From Bisporella sp. PMI_857 (taxonomy: Eukaryota; Ascomycota; Leotiomycetes; Helotiales; Helotiaceae): a stretch of 64,000 nt of DNA. Below the pieces are notes generated by a model. It worked only from the letters and a program-made list of their open reading frames with translations, was not told the origin of the DNA and searched no databases. Below are positions 32,132 through 43,637 of this stretch, piece by piece; within the stretch, counting starts at the first letter, position 1, and each line of letters opens with the position of its first letter. Position numbers and translations under genes: made by a program. Location of the stretch: positions 1-64,000 of the forward strand of contig JAJSPD010000056.1 in the NCBI GenBank assembly GCA_021307315.1, read 5' to 3'.

Positions 32132-34868
32132 TTATACACCAGACCACCATTTTGTCTCTATCAGCTCAAAAGCCTTGCTGAGAGGCGTTTGGGCACTGGA
32201 ACTGCCTACCAAGACGTCGTACATTCCAGCTTCTTCAATCCACATGTCTCGCTCTTCGTCCCAGAAGCTAGTGGCATATTTTCTCTCAGTCTGAATATTT
32301 ACCACTGCTGACTCTCCAGCTTGGAGAAATTTCTTCGCAAACCCCTTCAGCTCTTTTGGTGGTCGTTGAATCGACGGTGACCGCTGCGAGACATACACTT
32401 GAACAACCTCTGCTCCATCAACTGAGCCAGTGTTTCGTACAAGTACGCTGACGATAAGCTTGTCAGATCCGCCATCATTCGCAAGCCTAACTTCTAACTG
32501 AGATAGCTCGAAAGTTGTATATGATAGTCCCCATCCAAAGGGGAATTTGGGTTCTCTGTGTATGGATTCGTAGTAGCGGTATCCGATATAGATATCCTCT
32601 CCATACAATACGCGGCCCCTTTCCGACGTGAAATTCAAGTACGCAGGATTGTCTTCGACACGCACTGGGAAAGAAAGCGGCAATTTACCCGATGGATTCA
32701 CATCTCCGAAAAGCACATCAGCAATGGCGTTACCGGTTTCGTTGCCGCCGTACCATGCTTGCACAACCCCAGCAACAGAGGAGGCCCACGGCATGCTCAC
32801 TGGGGTTCCAGACTGAATTACCACAACTGTACGTGGATTGACTTCGGCAACAGCCTGGATAAGTTTGTCTGATAAGCCTGGCAAATCCATATGCTTTCGG
32901 TCGTGGCCCTCCTGTTCGTAGTCGCAATTCAATCCCAGGCAGAGAACTACCTGGTCTACTCTTTTCGCTAACGCGACCGCTTTGCCAATCTCTTCCTGAT
33001 CATCAATGACTTTGGCGCCTCCTATCCGTATACCGCCACCGCCGAAAGAGACAACCCCATCGGCATTAGCTAATTTGGTAGTCACGCCACTGGCATAGAC
33101 AACCTTGAGCTTGTACGTCTGTCCCTTTATCACCCGCTTGATTCCAGTCTCTTCTACGGTGCCAACATTGAAAAAACTGCCACCGTTTCGTTGTTTGGAC
33201 TCGTTATCCACCAAAAGTTCGTCGTCTATATACAGCCTGCCGGTGCCGAATACAGTGAGCCCGAACTCGAAATCGCAAGTTTCTTCTGGAGTGAACCATG
33301 CTTCAACCTCAGCATACCATAGATCTTCCGTCAACTTGGGGTGATGGTAGTCGGAAAGATACATATATGTGTCCTGCACATTTAAGACCTCTACCGGCTC
33401 TCGATCTTCAAAATATTGGGGCAACGTAAAGGCTTTAAATGTAACACCTAGCCCACCGTCGGCTGTTCTAAGTTGTGGTCCAAGAAGCGGAAGTAGTTTG
33501 TGGGTGGTGCAACCGGTAGCATAGTGTACTTCTGTGGCTTTCTCTCGGATTCCCTCAAACGGTGTAACAGCATAGTAAGGTTGCAGGCTCGCCGATCCTC
33601 CGCCACAGAAAGCGGCGATCTTTGCGTTAGGACCGATTACAGCGACCTTTCTTATTCAGTTATCCTCTCATATAGAACGTCCCTACTTTTCGGACGGGTG
33701 TGACCTTACCTCCTTATTTTTCTGAAAGGGAAGCACGCTACGCTCGTTTTTGAGTAGCACAATCGATTCTCCGGACAGTTTTCTCAACAAATCTGCCGTT
33801 TCTAGTATGTTTCGAGCTCTTTCGACTGCATTTTCGAGGATTCCTGTCTTACTTGCGCGATTTACCAGCTTAAGGATCTCGCGTACCCGTTCATCCAAGG
33901 TGTATCGTGTCACTTTCTTCGACAGTAGTGCATGGCTGAGCTGTTGTCCGCGCCAGCGAGACGGGCCGGGCATCTCCAGGTCAAGGCCGGAGTTGACTGC
34001 TTCAGAGGTGGAATACGTGCCGTACCTAATAATTGTAGTTAGCGTTTGGTATCCGATTCATATGACCTGGTCAAGGAGAATGACAATAACTGACCAATCA
34101 CTCATAACCAGTCCTTCCCAACGCCATTCTCCTCTCAGGATGTCCTGCAGTAATTTGCGGTTCTCGTTGACATGGCGGCCGTTGACCTTATTGTACGCAG
34201 TCATAAAGCTCCCGGGACTTGAGTCTCTGACGGCGATCTGAAAGGGGAGCAAGTAGATTTCTCGCATAGCCCGTTCAGTCACAAGCGAGTCTACGGCCAT
34301 CCTTTCATGCTCCTGATCGTTGGCAACAAAATGCTTAATACACGCTATGACACTCGTATCCTGTATACCATTTACGATGGCGGCAGCCGATGCTCCAGCA
34401 AGAACAGGATCTTCGGAGAACGATTCGAAACCGCGTCCTCCCAATGGACTGCGATGCATATTCACCGTCGGGCCAAGAAGCACATGTGCGCCTTTAGCTT
34501 TTGATTCCTCACCCAATAGTACTCCTGCCCGTCTCAAAAGATCGGGATCCCAGGTCGCTGCAAGAGCAGTTCCGCAAGGTAGACATGCAGCCGGCTGTCC
34601 ATTAAAGAATCGTGTACCACGAACACCATTTGGGCCATCTGAGACTCTTACGGAGGGTACTCGTAGTCGAGGAACACTGGCCGTATGCCAGTGATCGATT
34701 CCTATCACAAGACCCGGTCACTCAGGTATACCCAACAGATAAAGAGAGAAATCCCAAACCTGATAGCAAATGTACCTTTTCCTTCTCAGTCAACTTTAAT
34801 AATATATCTTCTACGTCAAGATGTTCGATGGGCGATGGCGGGATTGGCTGGTCGATAATCTCACCCAT
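32132..34868 (-). CDS. GH3 beta-glucosidase with PA14 insert, intracellular (848 aa)
   Basis: Four exons (34868-34760, 34701-34095, 34025-33710, 33646-32132) join in frame through introns of 58, 69 and 63 bases. GH3 features are [42 protein letters not shown] and the nucleophile aspartate in VMSDW (codon split by intron 2, about residue 238). A PA14 domain ([32 protein letters not shown]) is inserted before the second GH3 domain, and an Fn3-like domain follows ([13 protein letters not shown]). No signal peptide: the N-terminus [13 protein letters not shown] is acidic, so the enzyme acts inside the cell on imported glucosides. It shares a 522-base divergent promoter with the Zn2Cys6 gene. An intracellular steroidal-glycoside or flavonoid glucosidase is possible. 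Confidence 0.9.
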
Positions 34869-35390
34869 TGTAAATCGCTAGAAATTCTAGATCACTCGAC
34901 TCAGGTAAACAGATCAAAGCGATTGAAGGAAAATAAATAGAGCTTTTATAGCTATCTTTTACAAGTATATAACGTGAATTAAACAACTTAATTTGTGGGT
35001 GTGGGGAGGAATCGCATGGGGGTTTGCAATGCCTACTGTATACACTCTAGAGCCCCTTTCCCAACGCTTTTAGTAGTTCGCCACTAGAAAAAATATAGAT
35101 AAAACCGGCTAATGAGATGGTTTACGGACAAATTGCAAAAATAATATTCAGTGCCTTCGCTGAGCGAAGCCATAACGAAGCGAGCAGGGGTTTACTTGGG
35201 AAATTTTGGGGGGGCTAGTAGGCGGGGTAGTTACAAGGTCATAATATAATTAAGGTGTGGGGTGACAAAACCGTCCCACTTCTGGCACTCCGCTAATCAC
35301 CACCTGCTTTAAGTACTACCGACCTTCCGGCACTCCGCTGAACGTACATACACATCTCAATTCATAATCTCAAACGATATCAGGCAGCAT
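34869..35390. promoter_or_regulatory. Divergent promoter of GH3 beta-glucosidase and Zn2Cys6 gene
   Basis: A 522-base intergenic region between oppositely oriented genes. It has an AT-rich half near the GH3 start and a GC-richer half near the factor gene, where two copies of CTTCYGGCACTCCGCTRA occur. No further gene. Confidence 0.6.
35279..35341 (+). promoter_or_regulatory. Two direct repeats containing CGG-N4-CCG sites
   Basis: An 18-base repeat, CTTCYGGCACTCCGCTRA, occurs at 35279-35296 and 35324-35341, exactly 45 bases apart. The second holds CGGCACTCCG (35328-35337), an inverted CGG-N4-CCG pair as bound by Zn2Cys6 dimers. The first has TGG in place of one CGG. The core TCCGGCACTCCGC recurs exactly, in reverse complement, at 39818-39830 in the transporter/rhamnosidase promoter. 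Confidence 0.65.
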
Positions 35391-37352
35391 ATGTCTTCGA
35401 TTCTTGGCAAAGGGCAACGACCCCCGCTACGTGACAGACCTGCGTATCCCCGGAAGCGCGCCATACGTGCTTGTCGAACCTGCCGTCAAAGGCGCACGAA
35501 GTGTGACAACGAACAGCCTTCCTGCACTTCCTGCAGCGCTTTAGGAGTAGAGTGTGGCTATCAAGCAACAGACAAATCGACGTAGGCCTGCCTAGCATCA
35601 AAACATTCCTAGAACGAACGGCTAAATCTGTGGTGCAGTTTTGATTCGGCAAGCCTGGCCATTCTATCGCGCTTGGATGAGTTGGAAGGGCTCATCCGTT
35701 CTGGAGGCGATCACCACCTATCATCCTTAGTGCCAGCCCATGTAGAGCCGAACCTCACACTAGAAGCGGCAAGGGCTGAGGTCTCTGTTATCTACCATAT
35801 CAACATCGAGACGGTGCTTGCATGGCCCGTCCTCGAAAATTGTGGCTTTGACCAGCGCATTAATCTCAAGAATCTTCTACAACCAGATGGCGAACGCTGG
35901 ACATGCCCAAAGCTGTCTATAGGATCTGACTTTGAGCTTGATAACGGCGCAAAATTGCTCCAGTCTTTTCTTGACAATGTCCACATATACAATCCGATCC
36001 TGGAGCTGACGAAAGTGCAATGCTACGCAAGAGATGTGCAATTCAATGGGCTAGGGTGGGATGCGAAGTCTTGCCTCATGGTGAGTTTACGGAGTGTTAA
36101 ATAATACCCAATTACCACATTTTTTGACTCGATTAGCTTCTAACATTCGCCCTTGGATCTATCAGTGACCCTCTAGGAGAGGTGTCTTCCGAGAACTCGA
36201 TAAATGGTTATAGGTTAGAGGCTTTTCGGCAAGCAGAGGCTTTCTTCTCTGCGGCTCAGAAACGGATGGGTGCGTTCTTCTGTTCAAACGAGATCCTTGA
36301 TGCACAATGCTTTTTCCTAGCTGGCGTGTATCTCATGGCGACTCTGCGGCCCATCGAGGCTTGGAAAATGTTCGTTCACGCGTTAGCTTGCTGCCAGTGC
36401 TTTCCTACTCCTACCTCCAGCGACACCTTTCAGAACGATGAACTGTTACAGTCACAGGAGAGTCTATATTGGACATGTTTCAAGTCAGAACTGTAGGCAA
36501 TTTTTCCCTCTGGAGCCCTTTACGTAGTGTTAAAAGTATTGCAGAGAACTTCGACTAGAGCTCGGAGTCGGCAAGCCCGGCATCAGCGACTTTGCATATC
36601 CGCATTTCTTTCCATCACCCCCGAAAAGCATTAAGACACAAAATCAGACAGCGTGGTACTTTTATCTCGCCGAGATTGCGCTGAGACGACTCGGCAATCG
36701 TATACTAAATTACCTCTATCAGTATGATCCCTCACGGACATCAGTGATCCAGGCAATTGACGTTGTGTCCGATTTTGAGCAGCAAGCGCAAACATGGTAA
36801 AAGGACAACTCTGGGTACATCTCTACTACGCATCAAACTAACTTCATCCCGTATTGTAGGCGCGAGTCCCTTCCTACGGCATTGAAATTAAACCTCGCGG
36901 CAGGCGACTTTGAGAACGCTGATCCTGCGCATGCTGCTCTGCGATTCATCCTAACCGGCCACCTGCTCGACTGCTACGAGATGATGTACTGGCCCTTCAT
37001 AGTCGATTCTATACACAGCACCACGGCTCAAAGCGCCGAAGCTCAGGTTTTCGTACAAAAGGGGCTTGAGCTCTGTGTGCAGCGAATCGTGAAAAACAAG
37101 AGTGGATTCTACCATCACCACCATGGTACATGGCTCATGGTGCGATCATGCACACGAAGTGCGTTGGTGCTGCTGAGCGCCGCGCGCTCACATTTGAGTG
37201 CTCTCCTTGATCCGAGCTGGAAAGGTGCCGTTGCTCAGGTGTACAAAATGTTAAGATACTGGAAAAATGATTTGAAGGACGTGCCATATTACTTGGATAT
37301 ACTGGAGAAGCTAGCGGGTGAAACCATTTCCACTATTGCAGGTACAACATAG
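35391..37352 (+). CDS. Zn2Cys6 transcription factor, probable cluster regulator (577 aa)
   Basis: Five exons (35391-35581, 35639-36080, 36137-36492, 36545-36796, 36860-37352) sum in frame, with canonical introns of 52-63 bases. The N-terminal zinc cluster at about residues 28-57 reads CRTCRQRRTKCDNEQPSC then TSCSALGVEC, with Cys spacing 2-6-6-2-6. Basic residues (RPAYPRKRAIRA) precede it. The central region resembles the fungal-specific factor domain (GVYLMATLRPIEAWKMFVHA, ESLYWTCFKSELELRLELG). It lies between the beta-glucosidase and the transporter, and the sites in its own promoter suggest autoregulation. Nuclear activator role is inferred from family and context. Confidence 0.9.
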
Positions 37353-37758
37353 CATATAAAAGTCCATGCCATGTATTTCCAGGCATATTCTAATAGGAAG
37401 CAACATCGTGCGCAACTTGTGGGCGACGCTCTTTATCATTTCAAACTCCTTCCTGTTAGAATAGTAGAGATCAAATAAACGGACCAGCTCGTTCCTTTGC
37501 GCGTAAATCTCGTAAAATTGACTACCTAGTATTCTTCGACATGTTTATGGTCCTGAGCACGCATCCTTAGACTTCAAATAGGATAGTTGTAATGATGAGT
37601 TAAGTATATGTCTCTACTCTTAGAACGACTAACCATGCCCAAAAAGCAGCGATAATACATGCCCCCGAGCCCCCTCTCGCTTTATATGCCTCTCTGCAAT
37701 AGCTAATCTTGCTGCGGTTTACTCACTGATTGCATTATCCATCGCAAACTCCCCTTTC
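37353..37758. other. Convergent intergenic, no gene seen
   Basis: 3' flanks of the convergent factor and transporter genes. Nothing supported. Confidence 0.35.
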
Positions 37759-39398
37759 TTATTTTATATGTTCAATAACAGTCGCGTTACTCTTCTCAAA
37801 TCCTTCATCAGATACTCCGCTATGCTCTATATCCAACACCCGCTTGATACTCAAACCAGTTTTCTCTGGACTGTCGAAAATCAGCGCAATCTCCTCCAGC
37901 GTTGGACCTCTGGTCTCTGGAAAAACCAAGAAGACAACCACAAACTCGATGATGACCCAAGGGACAAAGATGAGATAGAACTTCCAAGCCATGCGCTGCA
38001 ATCCGACGGGGACAGCGTAGGTAGACAACAGGCTAAAGGAGGTAGCGAAAAGCTGGAAGCATGCCTGGCCGCGCATACGATGACTAAATGGTAAAACCTC
38101 AGTGATGTACAGGCCGAGGTTGCCATTGAGACCAAAATTATATGCCGGCGAGAATAGGTAAAGGAAGGCAACAACGGCTCCACCGGCAGCCTTGTTGTTG
38201 GAGTCCTTTGCGAATTCAGCACTACCCGCGGTAATAGATACTAAACATATGAGGATGAAGACCCCAGATCCAAGGAAGAGAGTCCGACGACCAAGTTTTT
38301 GTGGGAGAGTTGCAAAATAAAGAGCTGAGAACCAAGAAAGCATCTGCTGAGTGGCGTTGATAAGAGTTTGCTCCAGGCTTGAGGTCAAACCCACCGAAGC
38401 CAGAACTGGGGATAGGTAGTAGCTGATAAATGCATTTCCAGACATCTGGCTGATGCAGGCACACCAGAGCAAGATAAACAGTCTCTTTCTGTTACCGGAA
38501 GTGCGGACGAAGTCGGCATAGTTTTGGAGCCAGCTACCACGATCGATACTCTTTTCGTAAGCCAGTGCCTCTTGGATCTCTTGATACTCGAATTGAACAA
38601 CAGGATCATTTTCATCACCTTCCCCGTGATACTTAGCTAAGAAAGCAAGCGCCTCATCGCCACGATCTTTGGACATCAGCCAACGTGGGCTTTCAGGAAC
38701 AAACCACAGGCCAAGAAGCTGGACGACTGATGGAAGACCCTGAAGAGCGGATGGAATACGCCAAGCAGAACTTCCATTGATTCGAAATGTGCCAAAGGTC
38801 GCCCATGCTGCAACTATCGAACCCAATGCATATGATGTATTGAAGAGGGCAGTAGCCGTCGATCTGTGGGCTGGATGGGCGATTTCAGTGATTAGAGGCG
38901 CACCAGATGAACCCAAGAAAACAGTGCCGCATCCAAGAACACCACGAGCCACGACAAACATTGCAAGGCTGGCTGCTGCAGCTTGAAGAGCTGCGCCTAG
39001 ACAGCACACGGCCGCTCCTAGTGCCAAAGTCTTGCGGCGTCCAAAACCATCGCTAATGAACGATATAAACGGGATTGCGCAAAGGCCGCCGATTGGATAT
39101 GCGGCGTTGAAGAGACCGAGAGTTGCACCCTTAGGTTCACCGAAATCGCGACGCCAACTTTCCACAGCTTGAAGACCATTCATCATGGAGCCATCAAACC
39201 TACACTTAGCGCATTAGTGCTGGCCAGAATAGTGGTGAGAGGTGAATAGACATACCCCTGTGTAAAAATCGAAAGCAATGGGATAACTAGAAGTAAATTC
39301 AGCCTTCGTAGATTCTTATGTCTCCACCAGTGGACAGTATCGAGACTGCTCTCTGGCATCGCCGAGGCGACGATATTCTGGCCGCGAGCGCGGTGCAT
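37759..39398 (-). CDS. MFS sugar transporter (527 aa)
   Basis: Two exons (39398-39256 and 39199-37759) join through a 56-base intron; the joined sequence reads TQGFDGSMMNGLQ, the family's first-helix signature. Sugar-porter motifs are present: DGFGRRKTLALG, FVPESPRWLMSKDRGDEALA, and near the end VFPETRGPTLEEIALIFD. About 12 membrane helices are evident from hydrophobic runs, with the central cytoplasmic loop after PESPRW. It resembles fungal lactose/hexose permease-type transporters. It is transcribed away from the rhamnosidase gene across a shared promoter with two CGG-N4-CCG sites. It probably imports the glycoside that the intracellular GH3 and GH78 enzymes then cleave; the substrate cannot be read from sequence. 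Confidence 0.9.
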
Positions 39399-40199
39399 GG
39401 CGTTATGCTTGATCGTTGGCTCTTGCAGGACGAGTCTTTAATATGGAAGTTCTCGGATGCCAATGTCTGCTATGCAAGAAAAGCTTGACGAAAGTTGCTT
39501 TCCTTGATGCAAAACCGACGTAAGTTATATATTCAAGACAGAGGCCTAACAAGCGTAATTGCCCACTTTTTGGCTGGTCTCGGGCCCAGGAGGCGTACAA
39601 GACATCTTGATGGTGTTCTATGTCGGAGGCGAATCTAATTGTAGCTATTTGATTCTAATTACCGAACAACAGATGGGGAGCGGAGGCGAAACCCGGGGAT
39701 GGGGAAAGGCTGACTACGTGACTGTCAATCTGTGGGGATGGTGGCTGTAGATGGGATGAGAGCGGGAAGTCGTGACACCCGAAATGGGGATAGCGGCAAA
39801 TGTTGAGTTTTGCCATCGCGGAGTGCCGGATTCATTCATGCATGGATGCATGCAAACAATACCACCCAATAGTATCTGCATGATTGGACCGCGGACTGCC
39901 GGGAATGTGCAGCGCCACGGTACAACAAAGTTTAAAAGTCAATAGCTCGTTTGAGATGGTGTTGATGCCGCCTTTCTCACCCACAATGTCGCTCAATAAA
40001 TACCGGCGACCCAAATCGGGGTTACTAATGCGCCAATTGAGCATGAGCAGTGCGGCAAACTCACCGTGCAAGTTCTTCGTGAAGTTTTTGATGGTAGGCA
40101 ATTGCATTATCAAATTCAAATCTCCGACCCAGCTTGTTTCTTGATATTTTTTCTTCTCCAATGTCATTTACGCATTAAATTGGCCAAGCAGATAACTCA
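39399..40199. promoter_or_regulatory. Divergent promoter of transporter and rhamnosidase
   Basis: An 801-base region between the divergently oriented transporter and GH78 genes. It carries two CGG-N4-CCG elements near 39819 and 39892. No other gene is convincing here. Confidence 0.6.
39819..39901 (+). promoter_or_regulatory. Two CGG-N4-CCG sites
   Basis: CGGAGTGCCG lies at 39819-39828 within GCGGAGTGCCGGA, the exact reverse complement of the 13-base core in the factor gene promoter. CGGACTGCCG follows at 39892-39901. Both fit an inverted CGG half-site pair spaced by four bases. Binding by the neighbouring Zn2Cys6 factor is an inference. Confidence 0.65.
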
Positions 40200-42656
40200 A
40201 TGAACTCTTCGCTTGATGATGGAACCTGGATATGGCATCCGAAGTGGGTGGAGAGTGCCAACAAGAACTCGGCTGGTGGATTTGTTCATTTTCGTAAATC
40301 AGTATTCATTCGCGAGGTTCCACTAGAATCTGCCCATATTCAGATCACCGCAGACACAAAATATAAGCTATATATCAATTCTCAGCTTGTGTCAATCGGG
40401 CCAGTGAAAGGGGATGAGCACCTTTGGTTTTGTGACGAGCTGGATATCCGACCCTATCTTCGACGCGGCACGAATCATATTAGTATTCGGGTTCTGAGGT
40501 TCTATTTCGCAACGCCGTATGCTACAAGCTTTGCAAGATCACCCTATGGCGGGCTTCTTGTTCGTAGTTCCGGTGGGAAAGACCACATCGGTTTCAGTCT
40601 CAAAAGCGATGACAGCTGGGAAACGGCCCTCGACTTATCGACCCGTTTACCGACAAATATTAAAGAGGACGACTTCTTACATATTTATGAGCAGGTTGAT
40701 AAAAGGAAAGAGGGTAGCCTTGTTTGGGTGCCAGCAATACATCTAGAGTTCCCGAACTCACATGGGCTGTCATCACCGTGGAAGCTGTCGCCACGATTGA
40801 TCCCAACGGCTCAAATAGAACCTAAAAGCTTTGTCGCCATACACAACGTCCGAAGTACGATTCCTATAGTAGAGTGGGAGAGATTCTTCCATTTGAATTC
40901 AGTCCACGAATGCGCAATGATACGTCTACCCACTGGATCAACGCATCATTTGGAACTCGAGGTAGATCATCTTCTGACAGCCTGGCTAGATTTTCGGTTT
41001 GAGCGGCCAATGAACGATGGCAGTATTTTACGCGTCACATACTCGGAGTGCTACGAAGACCCGCCAGAGCTTGTGCCTTATATTCGCTGTAAAAGCAATC
41101 GCCGTGATTCCACGAAAAAGATTCTCGGGCCAGTTGATCAGTATATATTTGGCGGAAAAGCAGGCACTACTTCACTACATTACGACTCCAGTGAAGAGAA
41201 AGCAGAGAACTTTGCTCCCTTCCACTTTCGGACATTCCGTTTCATTGCACTAGATATATCGGTTGCAGAGTCGTCCGATCTGGTTATGACTGGCGTCGAT
41301 ATTCTCGAAACTCACTATCCACTACAAGTCCTTGCCGAACTAAGATTTGGAGCGGAGGAAGTGTCAAAAATGTATCCGGAACTGTTCGAAACAAGCATTA
41401 GAACTCTGAAAAATTGTATGCATGACTGCTACGAGGACTGCCCTTTCTACGAACAACTGCAATACGCCATGGATGTGAGGAGTTCGGCCATTTTTACATA
41501 CGCCGTCTCTAGTGACGATCGCCTAGCCCGACAAGCAATCATTCAGCTCCATAACTCATACTCGCCCAATATAGGATTGACAACCAGTCGTGCGCCTTCC
41601 CAGCAGAAACAAATTATACCACACTTCTCACTCTTTTGGATTTGTATGGTCGCAGATCATTTCGAATACTTCGGCGACGCTGACTTCACCCGTCGCTTTT
41701 TACCTGCCTGCGATGGAATATTTGACACGTTCGCGCGTCGCATCGATCCTACTACTGGTCTTGTTCGCAGCCTCACTCCGTTAGATAAACAGTGGGACTT
41801 CGTCGATTGGACCAAGTCGTGGAAACCATTTGGAGTACCGCCCCAAGCTGCCACCGGCTTTCAGACTTATACTAACTCGCTTTACGCGTATAGTCTAAAG
41901 AAGTGTGCGATTTTTCTAGACACGATCGGACGGCCTGCAATTGCTGTCGAATACCTTGCCCGCGCAGACGCTATTGCACGGGCTATCAAAGCCCAATGCT
42001 TCGACGGCTGCTTCTTCACTGATGGGCTAGCTTCCACCAGAGGTGAGCTCAAGAGTTGTCCAAGCCAGACGAACCAAGTTTGGGCAGTGCTGTGCGGAGC
42101 TATATCTGGCGAACCCGCTCGCGAACTGCTTTCTCATTGTTTAAGCTCCGCAGACTTCGTTCCTACTTCGTCGGCTATGTCGTTCTACGTGCTGCGTGCG
42201 CTGTCCATGGTAGGAGGCGGGCTATACGACGACATGTTTCACAGTTTCTGGAATCCCTGGAGAGAGCAGTTGTCGCAAGGACTGACGACGTGGGTCGAAG
42301 ATGATGTCAGTAAACGCTCTGATTGTCATGCCTGGGGAAGCGCTCCTTTGTATGAGTTTCTGGCCGAAGTGGTAGGTGTTCGGCCAGCGCTTCCTGGATG
42401 GGCTGCCATCGCCTTCGAGCCTCGTTTCACTTTAATTTCGAATATGAACGCAAAAGTTCCGTTTATGATCAAGGAGGTAGTAGCCGTTGTACATGTTAAA
42501 TGGTGGCAAAACTCTCAGAACGCAACAGTCATATCATTTCGGATTGATTCAGACATAGAGTTTGAACGGCCTGTTCGTGTAAGGTTGCCTAATAAAGAGT
42601 TTGAAGTTCAATTAACTTCCAGTAAGAGTAATGCCATCTTTACTGTACCTCTATGA
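40200..42656 (+). CDS. GH78 alpha-L-rhamnosidase, intracellular (818 aa)
   Basis: A single uninterrupted exon. The N-terminal beta domains include GTWIWHP and HFRKSVFIREVP. The (alpha/alpha)6 catalytic domain has the signature DCYEDCPFYEQLQYAMDVRS, whose Asp/Glu residues correspond to the general-acid region of GH78. Later comes LTTWVEDD then RSDCHAWGSAPLYEFL, containing the second catalytic glutamate. A C-terminal beta-sandwich ends the protein (VRPALPGWAAIAFEP). There is no signal peptide, so it should act inside the cell on imported rhamnosides. It shares its promoter with a sugar transporter and belongs with the factor and GH3 gene. Size and layout are normal for bacterial-type GH78 enzymes found in fungi. 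Confidence 0.9.
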   Translation: MNSSLDDGTWIWHPKWVESANKNSAGGFVHFRKSVFIREVPLESAHIQITADTKYKLYINSQLVSIGPVKGDEHLWFCDELDIRPYLRRGTNHISIRVLRFYFATPYATSFARSPYGGLLVRSSGGKDHIGFSLKSDDSWETALDLSTRLPTNIKEDDFLHIYEQVDKRKEGSLVWVPAIHLEFPNSHGLSSPWKLSPRLIPTAQIEPKSFVAIHNVRSTIPIVEWERFFHLNSVHECAMIRLPTGSTHHLELEVDHLLTAWLDFRFERPMNDGSILRVTYSECYEDPPELVPYIRCKSNRRDSTKKILGPVDQYIFGGKAGTTSLHYDSSEEKAENFAPFHFRTFRFIALDISVAESSDLVMTGVDILETHYPLQVLAELRFGAEEVSKMYPELFETSIRTLKNCMHDCYEDCPFYEQLQYAMDVRSSAIFTYAVSSDDRLARQAIIQLHNSYSPNIGLTTSRAPSQQKQIIPHFSLFWICMVADHFEYFGDADFTRRFLPACDGIFDTFARRIDPTTGLVRSLTPLDKQWDFVDWTKSWKPFGVPPQAATGFQTYTNSLYAYSLKKCAIFLDTIGRPAIAVEYLARADAIARAIKAQCFDGCFFTDGLASTRGELKSCPSQTNQVWAVLCGAISGEPARELLSHCLSSADFVPTSSAMSFYVLRALSMVGGGLYDDMFHSFWNPWREQLSQGLTTWVEDDVSKRSDCHAWGSAPLYEFLAEVVGVRPALPGWAAIAFEPRFTLISNMNAKVPFMIKEVVAVVHVKWWQNSQNATVISFRIDSDIEFERPVRVRLPNKEFEVQLTSSKSNAIFTVPL

Positions 42657-43637
42657 GCGCAATCAGAGTAGCATCTGTTGGCGTTTGCGAAAATCTTCGG
42701 CAGGAATTTCAGTAGCAGTCGGCATTGTTTAGTTGTAATCCATTTTCAACAACGCTCGATCAAGCACCCCGTGTTGGGCCGCTCTATGAATACGCGCGTG
42801 TAAGGATCAATACAAGTTGCATTCGTACAAGTTATGGACATCCAAAACCTGCATTGACCCACTATTACTAAGCTTTGTAGTGGAGCGGGCATTAATATTG
42901 GTATACTGTAAACACATTTCACAAATAGAATCCCAATAGAGTAAAAACTACTCAGATCGAATGAGCACTGCTCATATATTTAACTGCAGTTTTATGGCTA
43001 CTAGCGTCTTACACAGAGGGCACACTGCTTAAAAGGCTTGATTTACGGGGAGTAATTATAGCTCTTCGTTCGAAGGCACTATAAAGCTAAGGCAAATCAG
43101 TAATATTAATTGTACAATTATTCTTAAATCTACTTATTAAGAGGAAGATAACGTCATGTTAACCCTGTAGCATACTTGGAATAAATGTCATGGGCATGCT
43201 GCAGGTCAGGCTTTATTTGCATTTGCTAATGTAGCAACAGGGCCTATTCCAAATATGAAATCGTTTTGTAAGTGCATTATTTGGAATACCTTCAGAAGCT
43301 TAGGTTTTGGCAATAGTTGCTGCGGTCTTGTTTACACAGGTAAGACGCGTCTTTTCGTTTGTTTTTATAGCCCGTATCAGTTTAGGAAGGATTCTGAACC
43401 ATATTAAAACAAATATCCGAGGCAGATAAAAATGGCTACCCGCAGGTGCTAGCATTGCCTTTTTGTATTTTTTTCTTCAATATAGGAAGTTGCATAACTG
43501 ACGAACTCTCATTCCTCCATTTCAATATTTACACAGCAAAGAAATCTTGGTTTGAACCAATTGCCTTATTTATACGCTTCACCAATTCACGACTTCAATT
43601 GAACTTTCTCTTTTCATAGAGGTATAACACATTCAAA
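42657..43637. other. Intergenic, no gene seen
   Basis: Spacer of about 1 kb between the rhamnosidase and the Ysc84-type gene. Pyrimidine-rich stretches near 43560-43620 could be the promoter of the latter. No open frame with family features. Confidence 0.35.

Noticed and set aside
34320..34694. 124-codon plus-strand open frame
   Set aside because: Antisense shadow of the GH3 beta-glucosidase catalytic domain.
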